The translations under genes were made by a program, and so were the position numbers. Source: Natronococcus amylolyticus DSM 10524 (GTDB taxonomy: Archaea > Halobacteriota > Halobacteria > Halobacteriales > Natrialbaceae). Taken from it: a stretch of 36,275 bases of DNA. Each line of letters opens with the position of its first letter. Within the stretch, counting starts at the first letter, position 1. The stretch spans positions 34,492 through 70,766 of the forward strand of contig NZ_AOIB01000030.1 of the NCBI RefSeq assembly GCF_000337675.1, in the 5' to 3' direction. Below, piece after piece: positions 1 through 8,524 of this stretch. A model generated the notes under the pieces. The model did no database searches. It had not been told where the DNA came from and saw nothing but the letters and a program-made list of their open reading frames with translations.

Positions 1-778
1 CGGAAATTTCATTTGGTGTTGTATGACCAAGCGCGACGGCCTCGAGGATGCTCATGTATCGAGCAGGATTGCGCAGTTCCGTTCGTAAGAGAAATTCCGG
101 CTCATTGTAGAGGACAGCCGTTGGCGAGAGGATTCGTGTTTGAATGTTTGTAGCGAGCGGGTCGTCGTAGTCAAAGAGCGTGAGATACATCGGTGTCCCA
201 CCGGTCACCGAGTACGATCGAATTGCATCTCCAAGATTGTATCCGATGGCTTCTCTGGCCTGCTGGAACGAGAACGGCTGAAGATCGAGCTGCCCCGTTC
301 GTCGACCGTACAGTGGACTTTCATGACCAAGCACCTCTGACTCCATCGTACTCACGCTCGATCCACAGAGAACGAGCATCGAGTCTGTATTCTGGAGGTG
401 TTCGTCGACAAACGACTGAAGGTACGATGGGAGTGAGTCATTTTCGCCGACTAAATAGGGGAACTCGTCGATAACCACCACGACGGTATCTGTCGTGAGC
501 TTCTCGCCAAGGTATTCGAAGGCATCGTCCCAGCCATCGATCCGAGGGATGCGATCGTCGAAAGCATCTGCGACTTGTTCGACGAATTTCTCCCGCTGAC
601 GGTGTTCGGCCTCCTGGGCTGCGAGAAAGTATATGTGGTCCTGTTCAGAACAGAATTCTTTGAGCAGCTCTGTTTTCCCAACTCGACGTCTGCCATATAC
701 GACATAGAAGGCATGACCGGACGATTTGAAGGCGGTGTTTAATGCGGTGAGTTCGTCGTCTCGATCGTAGAAGGTCAT
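1..778 (-). CDS. Archaeal P-loop ATPase, 3' end outside window
   Basis: The gene starts with ATG at 778 and runs leftward off the window, giving 259 codons without a stop. Near the N-terminus is a Walker A motif (G29-R-R-R-V-G-K-T36) after a short beta strand, and about 90 residues later a Walker B strand of four valines followed by I-D-E-F. A region around CGSSVSTME fits sensor 1 of the archaeal ATPase_2 (PF01637) group, whose members often continue into a DUF234 nuclease-like domain; that part would lie outside the window. The role of this family is not well defined; members are common in archaeal accessory regions. Its start lies only 15 bases from the HTH-gene remnant at 793-1320. The family call is good, the function unknown. 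Confidence 0.85.
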   Translation of the reverse strand, partial: MTFYDRDDELTALNTAFKSSGHAFYVVYGRRRVGKTELLKEFCSEQDHIYFLAAQEAEHRQREKFVEQVADAFDDRIPRIDGWDDAFEYLGEKLTTDTVVVVIDEFPYLVGENDSLPSYLQSFVDEHLQNTDSMLVLCGSSVSTMESEVLGHESPLYGRRTGQLDLQPFSFQQAREAIGYNLGDAIRSYSVTGGTPMYLTLFDYDDPLATNIQTRILSPTAVLYNEPEFLLRTELRNPARYMSILEAVALGHTTPNEIS

Positions 779-792
779 ACGCTACATAATGA

Positions 793-1320
793 TTACTGCG
801 GTAATGACTTGTCTGTTTTGCCTTTCGGAACTGGAATTGCTAACCGTTGGTGGGAGGTAGAGAGTAACTGCTCGGGCTCGAGCGTTCCCAGTGTATAGCG
901 GAGTTCATCCGGCCGAAGCTCTCGACAGTCGTCTTCGGTAGCGAGTTGCTGCAAGGCTCGAGCAGCGGCGTAGGGTGAGCCAGCCAATCCGTGAAGCAGC
1001 GAAATGACACCTCGAGTCGGTCGGAGGTTCTTAGACTGGAGGATTCGCGTCGCAGCTGCTGCATAGGCCGTCCGGTCGGCCGTCGAGAGGGAGACGTGGA
1101 CTGCGAACTCGGGAGCGTCCTCAGCGAGTGCTGCTGGCGTCTCGAGCGAGTGCTCGAGCTTGGGGCGGAGTCGGTGGACGTCATCTCCACGAACGACCAG
1201 GGAGCCGATGAGCGTCCCCAGCGGCTCATCGGCGTCAACGGTTGGCGAGAGTGCAGTCTGTCGCTTCTCTTCTCGAGACTCGAACAGCTGCCGGTAGCAG
1301 GCGAATGCACCGTATTTCGA
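793..1320 (-). pseudogene. Remnant of the 844-aa HTH gene (both ends lost)
   Basis: Read on the minus strand in one frame from about 1320, this matches the full-length gene at 28502-31036 from SKYGAFACYRQL through the ALGTLEPEQLLS segment. Upstream of SKYGAF the similarity stops abruptly and an in-frame stop follows at 1339-1341. At the other end the reading frame leaves the family sequence after EQLLS: a one-base loss relative to the full copy (near 838-850) shifts the frame, and nucleotide similarity ends near 835. The helix-turn-helix and the C-terminal half are missing, and no conserved hairpin follows. It abuts the 3' end of the carboxypeptidase gene (61 bases away). Confidence 0.8.
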
Positions 1321-1381
1321 CGTATCACTCGGCGACCGTCACTTGGAAAAAAGTCTAAACCGTTCCGTCTCCGCGGCGGGG

Positions 1382-2572
1382 CTAGTGCGAATTCAGGTGT
1401 TCTTCCCAGTACTCCTCGACCTCTTCGTCCAGGTCTGCCGAGGGGAGATCCCGCCAGAACCAGTCCCGACCGACATCCCAGAGCCCGTCGGCGTAGTCCG
1501 GATCCCGCTCAGTTAGGTCCCCGCTGGCAGCCTCCTCGTGAAGCCGCTCGTACATGTTCAGCGAGTGGCGGATGATGCGACCGTTGGAGGCGTTGTTCAG
1601 TTCGGGTGCCTGGCCGCGCTGTTCGACCAGGACGCTGCCGCGGCCGGCCACCCCGTATGCGTTGCGGCAGATGTTTGCTGTCGTACCGCCGGGGAAGATC
1701 GAGGCGTTGCCGTTCGCGCGGCCCTGGACGCCGTCCCAGAACGCGCCGGCGACCTGCTTCGAGAGGTTGACTGCGTCGTCGGGCGCGTGCGGGTTGAACG
1801 GCCAGGCTAGTGATACGTTGACCATGTCGCAGTTCTGGTCGTGGTAGGTGAACTGCGTATGCCAGTCGACAATAAGGTCAGCGTCGACCTCCTCAACCTT
1901 GTCGATCATCGCCTGGGTCTCTGGAGAGGGGTTCTCGTCCGGAATGCCGATCTCCTCGTCGAAAGCGTCCCCGTCGACCTCGGCGAGGGTCTCCTCGTTG
2001 AACTGGAAGTAGTGCTGGCGGTTCGGGTCGGACGGGCCGCACTGGTTCCGTCCGAAGTAGGGGCCGTCGTGACAGATGTCATCCGGCCGGCCGTTGCTTC
2101 GCGTGGGCGTCTCGTTGTCGTCGGCGGGTGCCCAGCCATCCGGGTTGTGTCGAACGAGGAAGTGGATCGTCAACTCGTCCAGAATGTCGGAGCGACCCTG
2201 TCCGTTGCCAAGATCTCGCAGCACTCGGAGTGCGGCCTCGGTGGCCGGCTGCTCGTCGCCGTGTTGCTGGTTAGTGTGAAAGATGTGGAAGTCGCCGCTG
2301 CCCACCTTCGCGTACGGGATCGGTCGACCCTGCCAGGTCTCTCCGAGCTCCTCGTACTCGACGTTCGTCCGGTTCTCAAGCTGGTGAAGCCGGTCGTAGA
2401 GCGTCTCGTTCGAGGTGAACGCCTCGTAGTTCTCCTCGGCGGTCTCTGGAGGGAAGGGACCATTCGGCGTGACCACGTCACAGTCTGCCGCCGCCGTTCC
2501 GGTGATAGTCGTGCCGAGGACGCCTGCCGCAGCGATTCCACTAGCGGTCCTGAGTACATGCCGTCGCTTCAT
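1382..2572 (-). CDS. Tat-exported M14 zinc carboxypeptidase
   Basis: 396 aa. The N-terminus (MKRRHVLR, then a hydrophobic Ala/Gly-rich stretch ending near TAAAD at 26-30) is a twin-arginine signal, so the enzyme is probably exported folded. The M14 zinc site is visible: H104-G-D-E107 (HxxE), the third ligand H238 in VDWHTQ, and a candidate catalytic glutamate E317 in VLVEQRG; the NPDG segment near 143-146 is also typical. M14 enzymes remove C-terminal amino acids or cleave related amide bonds; the substrate cannot be told. A second, larger M14 gene starts 3.3 kb to the right on the same strand, so the two may act together on extracellular peptides. The 3' end is followed at once by HTH-gene debris. 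Confidence 0.92.
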   Translation of the reverse strand: MKRRHVLRTASGIAAAGVLGTTITGTAAADCDVVTPNGPFPPETAEENYEAFTSNETLYDRLHQLENRTNVEYEELGETWQGRPIPYAKVGSGDFHIFHTNQQHGDEQPATEAALRVLRDLGNGQGRSDILDELTIHFLVRHNPDGWAPADDNETPTRSNGRPDDICHDGPYFGRNQCGPSDPNRQHYFQFNEETLAEVDGDAFDEEIGIPDENPSPETQAMIDKVEEVDADLIVDWHTQFTYHDQNCDMVNVSLAWPFNPHAPDDAVNLSKQVAGAFWDGVQGRANGNASIFPGGTTANICRNAYGVAGRGSVLVEQRGQAPELNNASNGRIIRHSLNMYERLHEEAASGDLTERDPDYADGLWDVGRDWFWRDLPSADLDEEVEEYWEEHLNSH

Positions 2573-2768
2573 GATACACTCAATAAATCATTAATCAATA
2601 TCAAATAGTTTACGGCGTTTCTCAGAAATATCTATTACAATTCTGCTACATACTAATGTCCAGTCGTACGCTAAGGGCTCGGCGACGAGCTGCTTGAGGA
2701 AAACAAACACAATCCCTCATAGGAGCCCCCGACCGCCCTCGTCTTTGCTCCGAGAAAGCGATCAGGCC

Positions 2769-2975
2769 ATGAATGACGACGTCGAGACGTACGACTGTCC
2801 GTCTCTTGACTGCTCGAGGACCTTTGGTACTCGAGAGGAGTTCACGGAGCAAATCAACACTGAGCATCCTGGCGAGTACCGGCGCGACCCGGCATCGATT
2901 CAGTCATCCCCGAACCGCACGCTGGTACGACCGACCCATTCGGCCCTGCGAACTCGACACATCCGAGATCACTAG
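2769..2975 (+). CDS. Small zinc-finger-like protein, uncertain
   Basis: A 68-aa frame starting at ATG 2769 (an in-frame start at 2694 is also possible). The first half reads like a C2H2 finger: C10-x4-C15, an F at the usual hydrophobic place, then Q28 where the first histidine should be and H33 in the place of the second, followed by PGEY. With one ligand replaced it may be degenerate. The second half is Arg/Pro/Thr-rich with no recognisable motif. Small C2H2-like ORFs are common in haloarchaea, but no promoter or ribosome site was clear here, so this may be a remnant. Confidence 0.35.
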   Translation: MNDDVETYDCPSLDCSRTFGTREEFTEQINTEHPGEYRRDPASIQSSPNRTLVRPTHSALRTRHIRDH

Positions 2976-3029
2976 CTGCCTGCGGATGTCAGTCGAAAAA
3001 TCGATTGGCAGGTCCCCGAAACCGGAGCC

Positions 3030-5882
3030 CTACCGAACCTCCCCGTACGTCCCGACCAGTTCGCCATCGACGTACCGGCGCTGTTGGAACCCGAGAGCGT
3101 TACAGAGCAGCGTGTGACCCATGAACGAGACGGCATAGTCGGCCATGCCGAAGGGGTGGAGCTCAGTCTGCTGGGCCGGCGGGAGCACGCTTCCGAGGAC
3201 TGTGATCTCGGCGTCGCCGGCGGCGAGCCGGCCGGCGCCGACGCCCTCCCCGCCGATCGTTCCGGCGACCTCGCCGTTCGCCTCTCGGAAGACGTCCTCG
3301 TCGACCACGGTCGCGGGCTGGTCGACGCCGGTCGTGTAGCCGAGTTGTGATCCCTTCCACATCTCCTGTTGCCGGGGACGGATCCCCGCGAGGAGGTCGT
3401 GGTCGAAGTCTCGATCCTCGAGGTTGGCGAAGTTGACCTCGATGTCGCTTACGTCATCGCCGTCGATGTCGGCGGCGTCACCGACATCGAGGACTCCGAG
3501 AAGGTTGACGCCGCTGTCGGTCAACACGAGGTCGCCACCGGCCTCGACGAACCCCTCGATGGCCGAGATGTAGCGGTCGTCGTCGATCCCGTCGTCGTGG
3601 GAGACGACCAGCTTGTCGTAGTGGCGCCTACCGGACTGGCCGCGGAGCAGTCGCCCGTTTCGGACGTCGTGGACGCGCAGCCCGTTCACGTCGCCGTCCT
3701 CGACGAACGGCTCGAGGTCGTCGAAGAACTGCATCGGGTTGACGACGTACTCGGTCTGTTCGTAGCCCAGGGTGTCTCTGGGATCGGGGGCCCCCTCCGA
3801 CTCGATGAGGGTCGTCTGGACGTCGACGTCGGCGTCGGTATTGATCTCGACGTTCCAGTCGCCCGTCTCGGGACGGCGGACGAACCAGTCCTCGAAGTCG
3901 TGCCTGCGGACGTCCCGATCCGCGAGATCAATCTCCTTGACGACGTTCCCGGCGGGATTGACGAGCCGAACCGTTCCCTGGGTAGCGGTCGAGAGTCCCT
4001 GGAAGTGTACGAACAGCGAGTGTGCCGACTCGCCGGCGGACGTGTTGACGCTCGATCTGCCGTCGGGGCCGGGCTGGACGGTCTCGTGGCGCCGTCGCAC
4101 CTCGGTTGCCCGGTCCTGCCCGGGACCCTGGCCCTGGCCAGGGCTCTCGTTGGTATGTGGGAGGTCCGCAGACCGGCGCGTCAGCTCGTCCGAGCTAACG
4201 TAGGCCGTGTCCTGTCCATCGGTCGCCACGGTTGCGTCGGTCTCCGCGGCAGTCATTCGGGCGTACTCGCGCATCGAGAGTCGGTAGGCGGTCTCGTAGT
4301 GACGCGACCAGTACGGCTTCCACACCTTGATCGCGTCGCCGAAGTGATTCGAGATGATGACCTCCGGGGCGACGGTGACCGCACCGAGGCCGCCGAACTC
4401 CTCGGGTTGACCGGCCCACCCGAGGAACGCGCCCGTGACCTGGTAGGCGAGCGAGTCGTAGATCGTCCCCCAGTCGAGCAGGCCATCGTAGCTGTCGCCA
4501 CCCGGCAGAGACGGGGACCCATACTCCGTCTCCGAGGCCGCTATGATGTCGGACGCGAGCGGTTCAGCCTCGATCGAGCCCCACTCGTCGGCCATCGCCT
4601 CGCCGATCTGGATGCTCACCTCGTCTAGGTCATGAGTCTTGTCGTGGGTGAACGGAGCGTTCGTCTCGAGGTTGAACACCATGTGATCGGCGGTGTACAT
4701 CCCGTGGTAGTCACAGAGGAATTCCACGTTGTCGTAGTCGCGGAAGTGCTCGACGATGGCCAGCGAGTCGGGGACCATCTCGTGGTAGCCCCGACCGTCG
4801 GGATCGTCGGGGCGCACGTCGGGCGTGTCCACGGGTTCCGCAGGCCAGAACGACGGATCCGTCCAACCCATCGTCGGGTACTGCCGATTCGTGTCGAGAC
4901 CCGACGCGCTCCCCCGCTGGAAGTTCCAGTTGTGGTCGGCCACCCACGGGATCTCGGTTTCGGGCTTGCGCGAGACCCATCCGTCCGGGTTCGTAAACAG
5001 GAAGAGGAGGACGACATCGTCGAGTAGTTCCTCGAAGTCGGGGGCCTCGCCGTAGGCGATGTCCTCAATGATCCGACAGCCGGCCTCAGTGCCGGCTCGC
5101 TCGTCGCCGTGGATGTTAAGCGAGTACACCACTTTGTCCTTCTCGTCGAAGGACGCCTCGTCGTCGACGTCATTCGTGACCTCCGTGACGTAGACGTCGT
5201 TCGGGTCGGGGTCCTCACTGGTGAACTGGTTGTTCCAGCCGGGAGATTCTCCGATCGAGTAGAAGTTGATTCGGTCGGGAGCGACCTCCTCTTCCAGGTA
5301 CCTGATACCCTGAACGGATTCCTCGAACGAGAGCCAGTCGCGAGACTCCTCGACCGGTGGAAAGACGCCATCCGCGTAGGGGTCCTCCAGATGCCACCAC
5401 GGATTGGCGCCCATGGAATAAGCGACCGCTTCGACGTAGTCATCGAATTCATCGAGTACCGATCCGAGTTCGTCGGCGTCGAGGCGGGCGTGGGCCGCCG
5501 GCGTCGGCTCGCTTCGCGTCACCGCGGTCGGCGGGGCAGTCTGGTCGTCGACGCCCCAGTCCGGGTCGGTGTACTCCGTCTCGAAGTCCTCCGGGACGCC
5601 GGCTGCCGCATCGAACTCGATAACGACTGGTACCTCGTAGTCGTCCGGCGTAGCGTTGACGACGAACGCGGCTCGGTCGGTCAGCGCGGGGTGCTCGACC
5701 TCCGCAGCAACCGCGTTCGGTAGCGCGAGCGCCGCGCCGGTCGCCGCGGCGACGCTCAGGAACGTTCGCCGGTCGATCGAACTCCCCTTGAACGCCTCAT
5801 CGTCGAGCGCCACTGCCTCCGCTTCAGTATAGCGCTCGCTCTCCTCTTGTGATTCGGTCCGCTCGTGATGTCTGCTGCTCAT
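3030..5882 (-). CDS. Large Tat-exported M14-type metallocarboxypeptidase
   Basis: 950 aa from ATG 5882; a TTG six codons further upstream is less likely. A Tat signal sits unusually far in, with R38-R39-T-F-L after a 37-residue acidic/polar N-tail, then an Ala-rich core ending near VAA 58-60. The M14 domain (about 180-540) shows H258-G-D-E261, TNPDGW near 297-302, a DTNRQYP segment, H393 in CDYHGMY and a candidate catalytic E507. Residues of about 540-690 contain a Gly/Pro/Gln-rich linker and a beta-rich region like pre-peptidase C-terminal domains. The last 260 residues (EYVVNPMQFFDDL onward, with a GGDLVLTDSG strand-turn) resemble a class-I glutamine-amidotransferase-like/ThuA-like fold. 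Twice the length of ordinary M14 enzymes. Family assignment firm, C-terminal fold tentative. Confidence 0.9.
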   Translation of the reverse strand: MSSRHHERTESQEESERYTEAEAVALDDEAFKGSSIDRRTFLSVAAATGAALALPNAVAAEVEHPALTDRAAFVVNATPDDYEVPVVIEFDAAAGVPEDFETEYTDPDWGVDDQTAPPTAVTRSEPTPAAHARLDADELGSVLDEFDDYVEAVAYSMGANPWWHLEDPYADGVFPPVEESRDWLSFEESVQGIRYLEEEVAPDRINFYSIGESPGWNNQFTSEDPDPNDVYVTEVTNDVDDEASFDEKDKVVYSLNIHGDERAGTEAGCRIIEDIAYGEAPDFEELLDDVVLLFLFTNPDGWVSRKPETEIPWVADHNWNFQRGSASGLDTNRQYPTMGWTDPSFWPAEPVDTPDVRPDDPDGRGYHEMVPDSLAIVEHFRDYDNVEFLCDYHGMYTADHMVFNLETNAPFTHDKTHDLDEVSIQIGEAMADEWGSIEAEPLASDIIAASETEYGSPSLPGGDSYDGLLDWGTIYDSLAYQVTGAFLGWAGQPEEFGGLGAVTVAPEVIISNHFGDAIKVWKPYWSRHYETAYRLSMREYARMTAAETDATVATDGQDTAYVSSDELTRRSADLPHTNESPGQGQGPGQDRATEVRRRHETVQPGPDGRSSVNTSAGESAHSLFVHFQGLSTATQGTVRLVNPAGNVVKEIDLADRDVRRHDFEDWFVRRPETGDWNVEINTDADVDVQTTLIESEGAPDPRDTLGYEQTEYVVNPMQFFDDLEPFVEDGDVNGLRVHDVRNGRLLRGQSGRRHYDKLVVSHDDGIDDDRYISAIEGFVEAGGDLVLTDSGVNLLGVLDVGDAADIDGDDVSDIEVNFANLEDRDFDHDLLAGIRPRQQEMWKGSQLGYTTGVDQPATVVDEDVFREANGEVAGTIGGEGVGAGRLAAGDAEITVLGSVLPPAQQTELHPFGMADYAVSFMGHTLLCNALGFQQRRYVDGELVGTYGEVR

Positions 5883-6041
5883 GGTTACTGACCGTGGCAA
5901 TTAGCCACAAGATGGCCGACGAAAGAATATTATAATACTATGACTTTCATTTTCAGAAATCACGATGGGTGACAATGTTTAATAGGAATAAAATAATTTG
6001 ATGCTGATGAATCGGATAAGTGCGTAGACTTCGATTGTTAG
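5883..6041. other. AT-rich spacer between divergent genes
   Basis: This stretch separates the large M14 gene (leftward) from the DoxX remnant (rightward). It is clearly richer in A and T than the flanking genes, for example around 5924-5940 and 5985-6000, and probably holds the M14 promoter. No ORF or repeat was recognised. Confidence 0.4.
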
Positions 6042-6341
6042 AACTTAAATGTTGTCCCGATCATGCAGGTGCTGATCGGCGTGGCACTCATTGCGGGCGC
6101 ATTTGTCCGGTTGGCCGCCCTCGGCGGCGCGATCCAGATGAGCATGTTCTACCTTGGCGGGTGGGACGGTGCTTGGCTCGCACTGTTTGGCTCGACGCTG
6201 ATCTACGCCGTCGTCTTTCTGGCCATCGCGGTCTTCGGCGCCGGCCGGATCCTCGGTCTCGACCGCTGTATCGAACAGATCGAAGTTAGCGGGCAGACGC
6301 CCGTCGAGCGCCTCTCAAAGCTTCGATACGTACTGAGCTAA
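6042..6341 (+). pseudogene. DoxX-family membrane protein, 5'-truncated
   Basis: The open frame begins after a TAG at 6039-6041 and runs NLNVVPIMQVLIGVALIAG and onward to a stop at 6341; the first ATG is at 6063 (92 aa). The pattern of a P-I-M-Q-x-L-I-G helix, then F-V-R-L-A-A-L-G-G and an M-x-M-F-Y-L helix matches the C-terminal half of DoxX/SURF4-like quinone-associated membrane proteins, which normally have four helices and about 130-190 residues. The N-terminal half is absent and the sequence upstream is AT-rich and unrelated, so I read this as a broken gene. If translated from 6063 it would give a two- to three-helix membrane peptide. Confidence 0.6.
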
Positions 6342-6534
6342 CCCCAGTTGTTTTTATCTGAAAACCAGGAGAACATCCGCAGCTTCAGCTGTGACAACTC
6401 GATTACTGCCAATTGGTCCTGTTGGAACCCTTAGTCGGTGATGGATTTTGAGAGACGTGCAAGATACACAGCGAATATCTTGCAAAACCGGACCAAAATG
6501 TAGATTTATTATTACGCCACAAAAAATGCGTTCT

Positions 6535-6969
6535 ATGGATGAGATCGTAACCGAAATCGAAATTGATGCCTCTCCTGACGCTGTGTGGACTGTCTTGACC
6601 GATTTCGCGTCATATCCTGAGTGGAATCCCGTACTAGAGATAGATGGTGAACCGACCGAAGGCGAGCGTTTGGAAGTGACAACGGTCTACGAGAACACGA
6701 GACCGATGACGTTCCGCCCGACGGTACTCGTCGCAAATGAACCGACCGAATTTCGGTGGCAAGGACGGTTGTTTGTCCCCGGCTTATACGATGGTGAACA
6801 CCGGTTCGTCCTCACCACATCAGATGATGGTGAACGGACACGGTTGACGCACGCTGAAACGTTTCGTGGGGCGCTAGTCGGGTTCATCAACCGTCGAATT
6901 GGGGACGATGTCGAAACTGGCTTCAAGCAGATGAACGAGGCGCTGAAGCAGCGAGTTGAAAGCGAGTAG
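6535..6969 (+). CDS. SRPBCC/START-like domain protein
   Basis: 144 aa from ATG 6535 (ATG 6526, three codons upstream, is an alternative). The sequence opens with EIVTEIEIDASPDAVW, has the TDFASYPEWNP motif of polyketide-cyclase/Bet v1-like SRPBCC domains at about 22-32, a central series of beta strands, and ends with a long amphipathic helix (MNEALKQRVES). Such proteins bind hydrophobic ligands in a cavity; the ligand is unknown. A TATA-like tract at about 6505-6512 lies 27 bases before 6535, which favours this start and a leaderless message. The gene stands alone between remnants and appears intact. Confidence 0.85.
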   Translation: MDEIVTEIEIDASPDAVWTVLTDFASYPEWNPVLEIDGEPTEGERLEVTTVYENTRPMTFRPTVLVANEPTEFRWQGRLFVPGLYDGEHRFVLTTSDDGERTRLTHAETFRGALVGFINRRIGDDVETGFKQMNEALKQRVESE

Positions 6970-7067
6970 TTCCAGCCCTGAACCGTCCTGCATCCATCTT
7001 CTATATTCAGCAAGTTGTTCTTGCCATATCTCGTGAGATCGATTGTTACTCCGGCACCTACTCCACC

Positions 7068-7148
7068 TGTACAGAACTGATTGGTATCGATAATAAGATT
7101 GCCTGCTTAACCAACACTGAGTACAACAGAGAGGTCTTCGTTGGTTAG
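7068..7148. repeat. Hairpin repeat unit, copy A
   Basis: The unit starts with TGTACA at 7068-7073. The hairpin itself is 7107-7148: left arm TTAACCAAC at 7107-7115 and right arm GTTGGTTA at 7140-7147, with a purine-rich loop containing AGAGAGG. The right arm ends 43 bases from the stop codon of HTH-gene fragment A. The same layout occurs in five other copies (8525, 12925, 15213, 18926, 21851). Confidence 0.85.
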
Positions 7149-7191
7149 TTGACTGTGGTAGAAGATCGGAGATAGAACGATGGTCCAGATG

Positions 7192-7578
7192 CTACGAAGT
7201 TGTGCGAGAAAGTGGCTGTTGCTCGAGCGCTGATCCCATCTGAACGGCCTGATTGTCCTCGGTGAATTCTGTGGCTGTGAGTATGGCGGCTAGTCGCATC
7301 CATGGGCCGACCGTCGGATGCTCAAGTACTCGCGATGGGTTCGGTGGCCAGAACAACGCACTCCCAAGCAGGTCATTGGGGTCGCCGTAGCGATTGGGTG
7401 GAAGAATCGTTCCAAGGAGTGAATCGGCAGCGTCGAGTAGCGTCTGACTCTCCTCGAGGACAGCCGGAACAACAGGATCGTGGCGTTCGGTGGCTGTCTG
7501 GAACGACAACGCCAGTCGATACCCGTTTTTGTCGACGCGAATGAGATCGAGCGCCTTGAGTCAACCGCGGTGGTTCCA
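7192..7578 (-). pseudogene. HTH-gene 3' fragment, copy A
   Basis: Reads LKALDLIRVDKNGYRLALSF from about 7562 and continues to the family C-terminus (LEQQPLSRTTS) at 7192, so the 3' end is intact. Nucleotide similarity to the full copy at 28502-31036 continues to about 7578 within the recognition-helix region and then stops; everything upstream (about 700 residues) is missing. The break lies 14 bases from the 3' end of the TFB fragment. Without a start or DNA-binding helix it is unlikely to be functional. Confidence 0.8.
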
Positions 7579-7592
7579 CTGGCAGAAAGCGA

Positions 7593-8057
7593 CTACTGGA
7601 GATTTAGTACTTCGATTTGCTCCTGATAGCGGTTCCGAATCGTCATTTCGGTCACTTGTGCAACTTCTGCGATCTCGCGTTGTGTTTTCTTTTCATCGCA
7701 GAGGATGCTTGCAGCATAGATTGCAGCGGCGGCAAACCCTGTCGGAGATTTCCCAGAGAGTAACCCCTGCTCTGTGCTAGTATCAATAATTTCTCTGGCT
7801 TTCGACTGAACTGCTTTACTCGAACCCAGCTCAGAGCAAAACCTGGGGACGTACTTCTTTGGATCAGTTGGGTCCACTTCGAGAGAGAGTTCGTGGGCGA
7901 TATAGCGGTAGGTCCGCCCAATTTCTTTTTTCTCGACCCGTGAGATGTCCGTAACCTCCTCTAAGCTGCGTGGAATGTCTCCCTGTCGGCAGGCAGCATA
8001 CAGACAGCTTGTTGCGACCCCTTCAATCGACCGACCGCGGATAAGATCCTCGTTCAA
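7593..8057 (-). pseudogene. Transcription factor B (TFB) C-terminal fragment
   Basis: About 154 residues, starting ALNEDLIRGRSIEGVA and ending EVAQVTEMTIRNRYQEQIEVLNLQ, match the two cyclin-like repeats of archaeal TFB (TFIIB homologue), including the YAACRQ and TGFAAAAIYAA helices. A complete TFB is about 300-330 aa and begins with a zinc ribbon and B-finger; these are absent and an in-frame TGA lies three codons upstream of the TTG at 8057. The 3' end is intact. Haloarchaea carry several TFB paralogues, so this is most simply a truncated paralogue left by rearrangement; a short translated cyclin-fold protein cannot be fully excluded. Confidence 0.8.
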
Positions 8058-8154
8058 TGCCTGTCAATAGACAGCGCTGGCGACTTCACAAACTGACCGT
8101 GGTACAGCCGGTACAGAGGACCTTTGATCGATCTCACTGAGTGCGCTTACTTTC

Positions 8155-8280
8155 TCACGGGGGACCCCGGCCGTAGCCTATGGGTAGGTTTTCCGGCGGC
8201 CCTCTTCCTCTCCCTTGCTTCGTTATCTCCGTTATGCTACCAAATGTGGTCACCTGTGGTGGCTCGTAATCTTTTGCCAT
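8155..8280 (-). CDS. Candidate lasso-type RiPP precursor peptide
   Basis: A 41-aa gene from ATG 8280 to TGA at 8155-8157. The N-terminal part has the lasso leader pattern YxxPx[LV]xxxGxxxxxT: Y5, P8, V10, G14, T20, with G14-S-I-T-E-I-T20 closely resembling the GSVEELT box of lasso RiPP leaders. The C-terminal part (from G23) is Gly/Arg/Pro-rich, with a single acidic residue, E30. If the core starts at G23, E30 is position 8; if it starts at Q22, position 9; both are allowed for the macrolactam ring of lasso peptides. RGPP occurs twice in the core. Codons include ATA, AGA and GGG, unusual beside its neighbours. No lasso cyclase, protease or RRE gene is visible in the window. An upstream in-frame start exists at 8355 but the leader motif begins at Y5 of this form. 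Confidence 0.65.
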   Translation of the reverse strand: MAKDYEPPQVTTFGSITEITKQGRGRGPPENLPIGYGRGPP

Positions 8281-8321
8281 ATAATCACCATCTTCCGTAC
8301 AATGATTGACACTGAATCCAC

Positions 8322-8327
8322 ATATAT
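8322..8327 (-). promoter_or_regulatory. TATA-like box before the precursor peptide
   Basis: ATATAT centred 44 bases upstream of ATG 8280 on the minus strand. With the usual archaeal spacing, transcription would start near 8297 and leave a leader of about 17 bases; a GGTGAT resembling a Shine-Dalgarno lies at 8284-8289 but only three bases before the ATG. Confidence 0.4.
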
Positions 8328-8524
8328 CACTATTCCACGACCTTGTGTAATTCACTTCTCTTATCGAAACTGATTGTAAATATCAAGGAATCGGAGTTTG
8401 CCAAGATTGCGATCGGATCGAACTCGGTACTTCATAGAGATCTTCCTGTATAGTCAAGTGCTCTCTGAATATTATAGTAGCAGATCTCTCCTAAATTGTC
8501 TCCAAACAACCGCGATCAGCTTGG

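Noticed and set aside
840-1328. 162-codon minus-strand frame over the first HTH remnant
   Set aside because: The family sequence is in another frame; this one is the Ser/Arg-rich shadow that recurs at 8845-9141, 13283-13783, 15438-15872 and 28600-29034.
3369-4628. 419-codon open frame on the plus strand
   Set aside because: It is antisense to the large M14 gene; Val/Asp/Glu-rich composition is the usual shadow of GC-rich haloarchaeal genes and it has no domain.
4625-5452. 275-codon open frame on the minus strand
   Set aside because: Out-of-frame shadow of the M14 gene, extremely Ser/Thr/Arg-rich, without a plausible fold.
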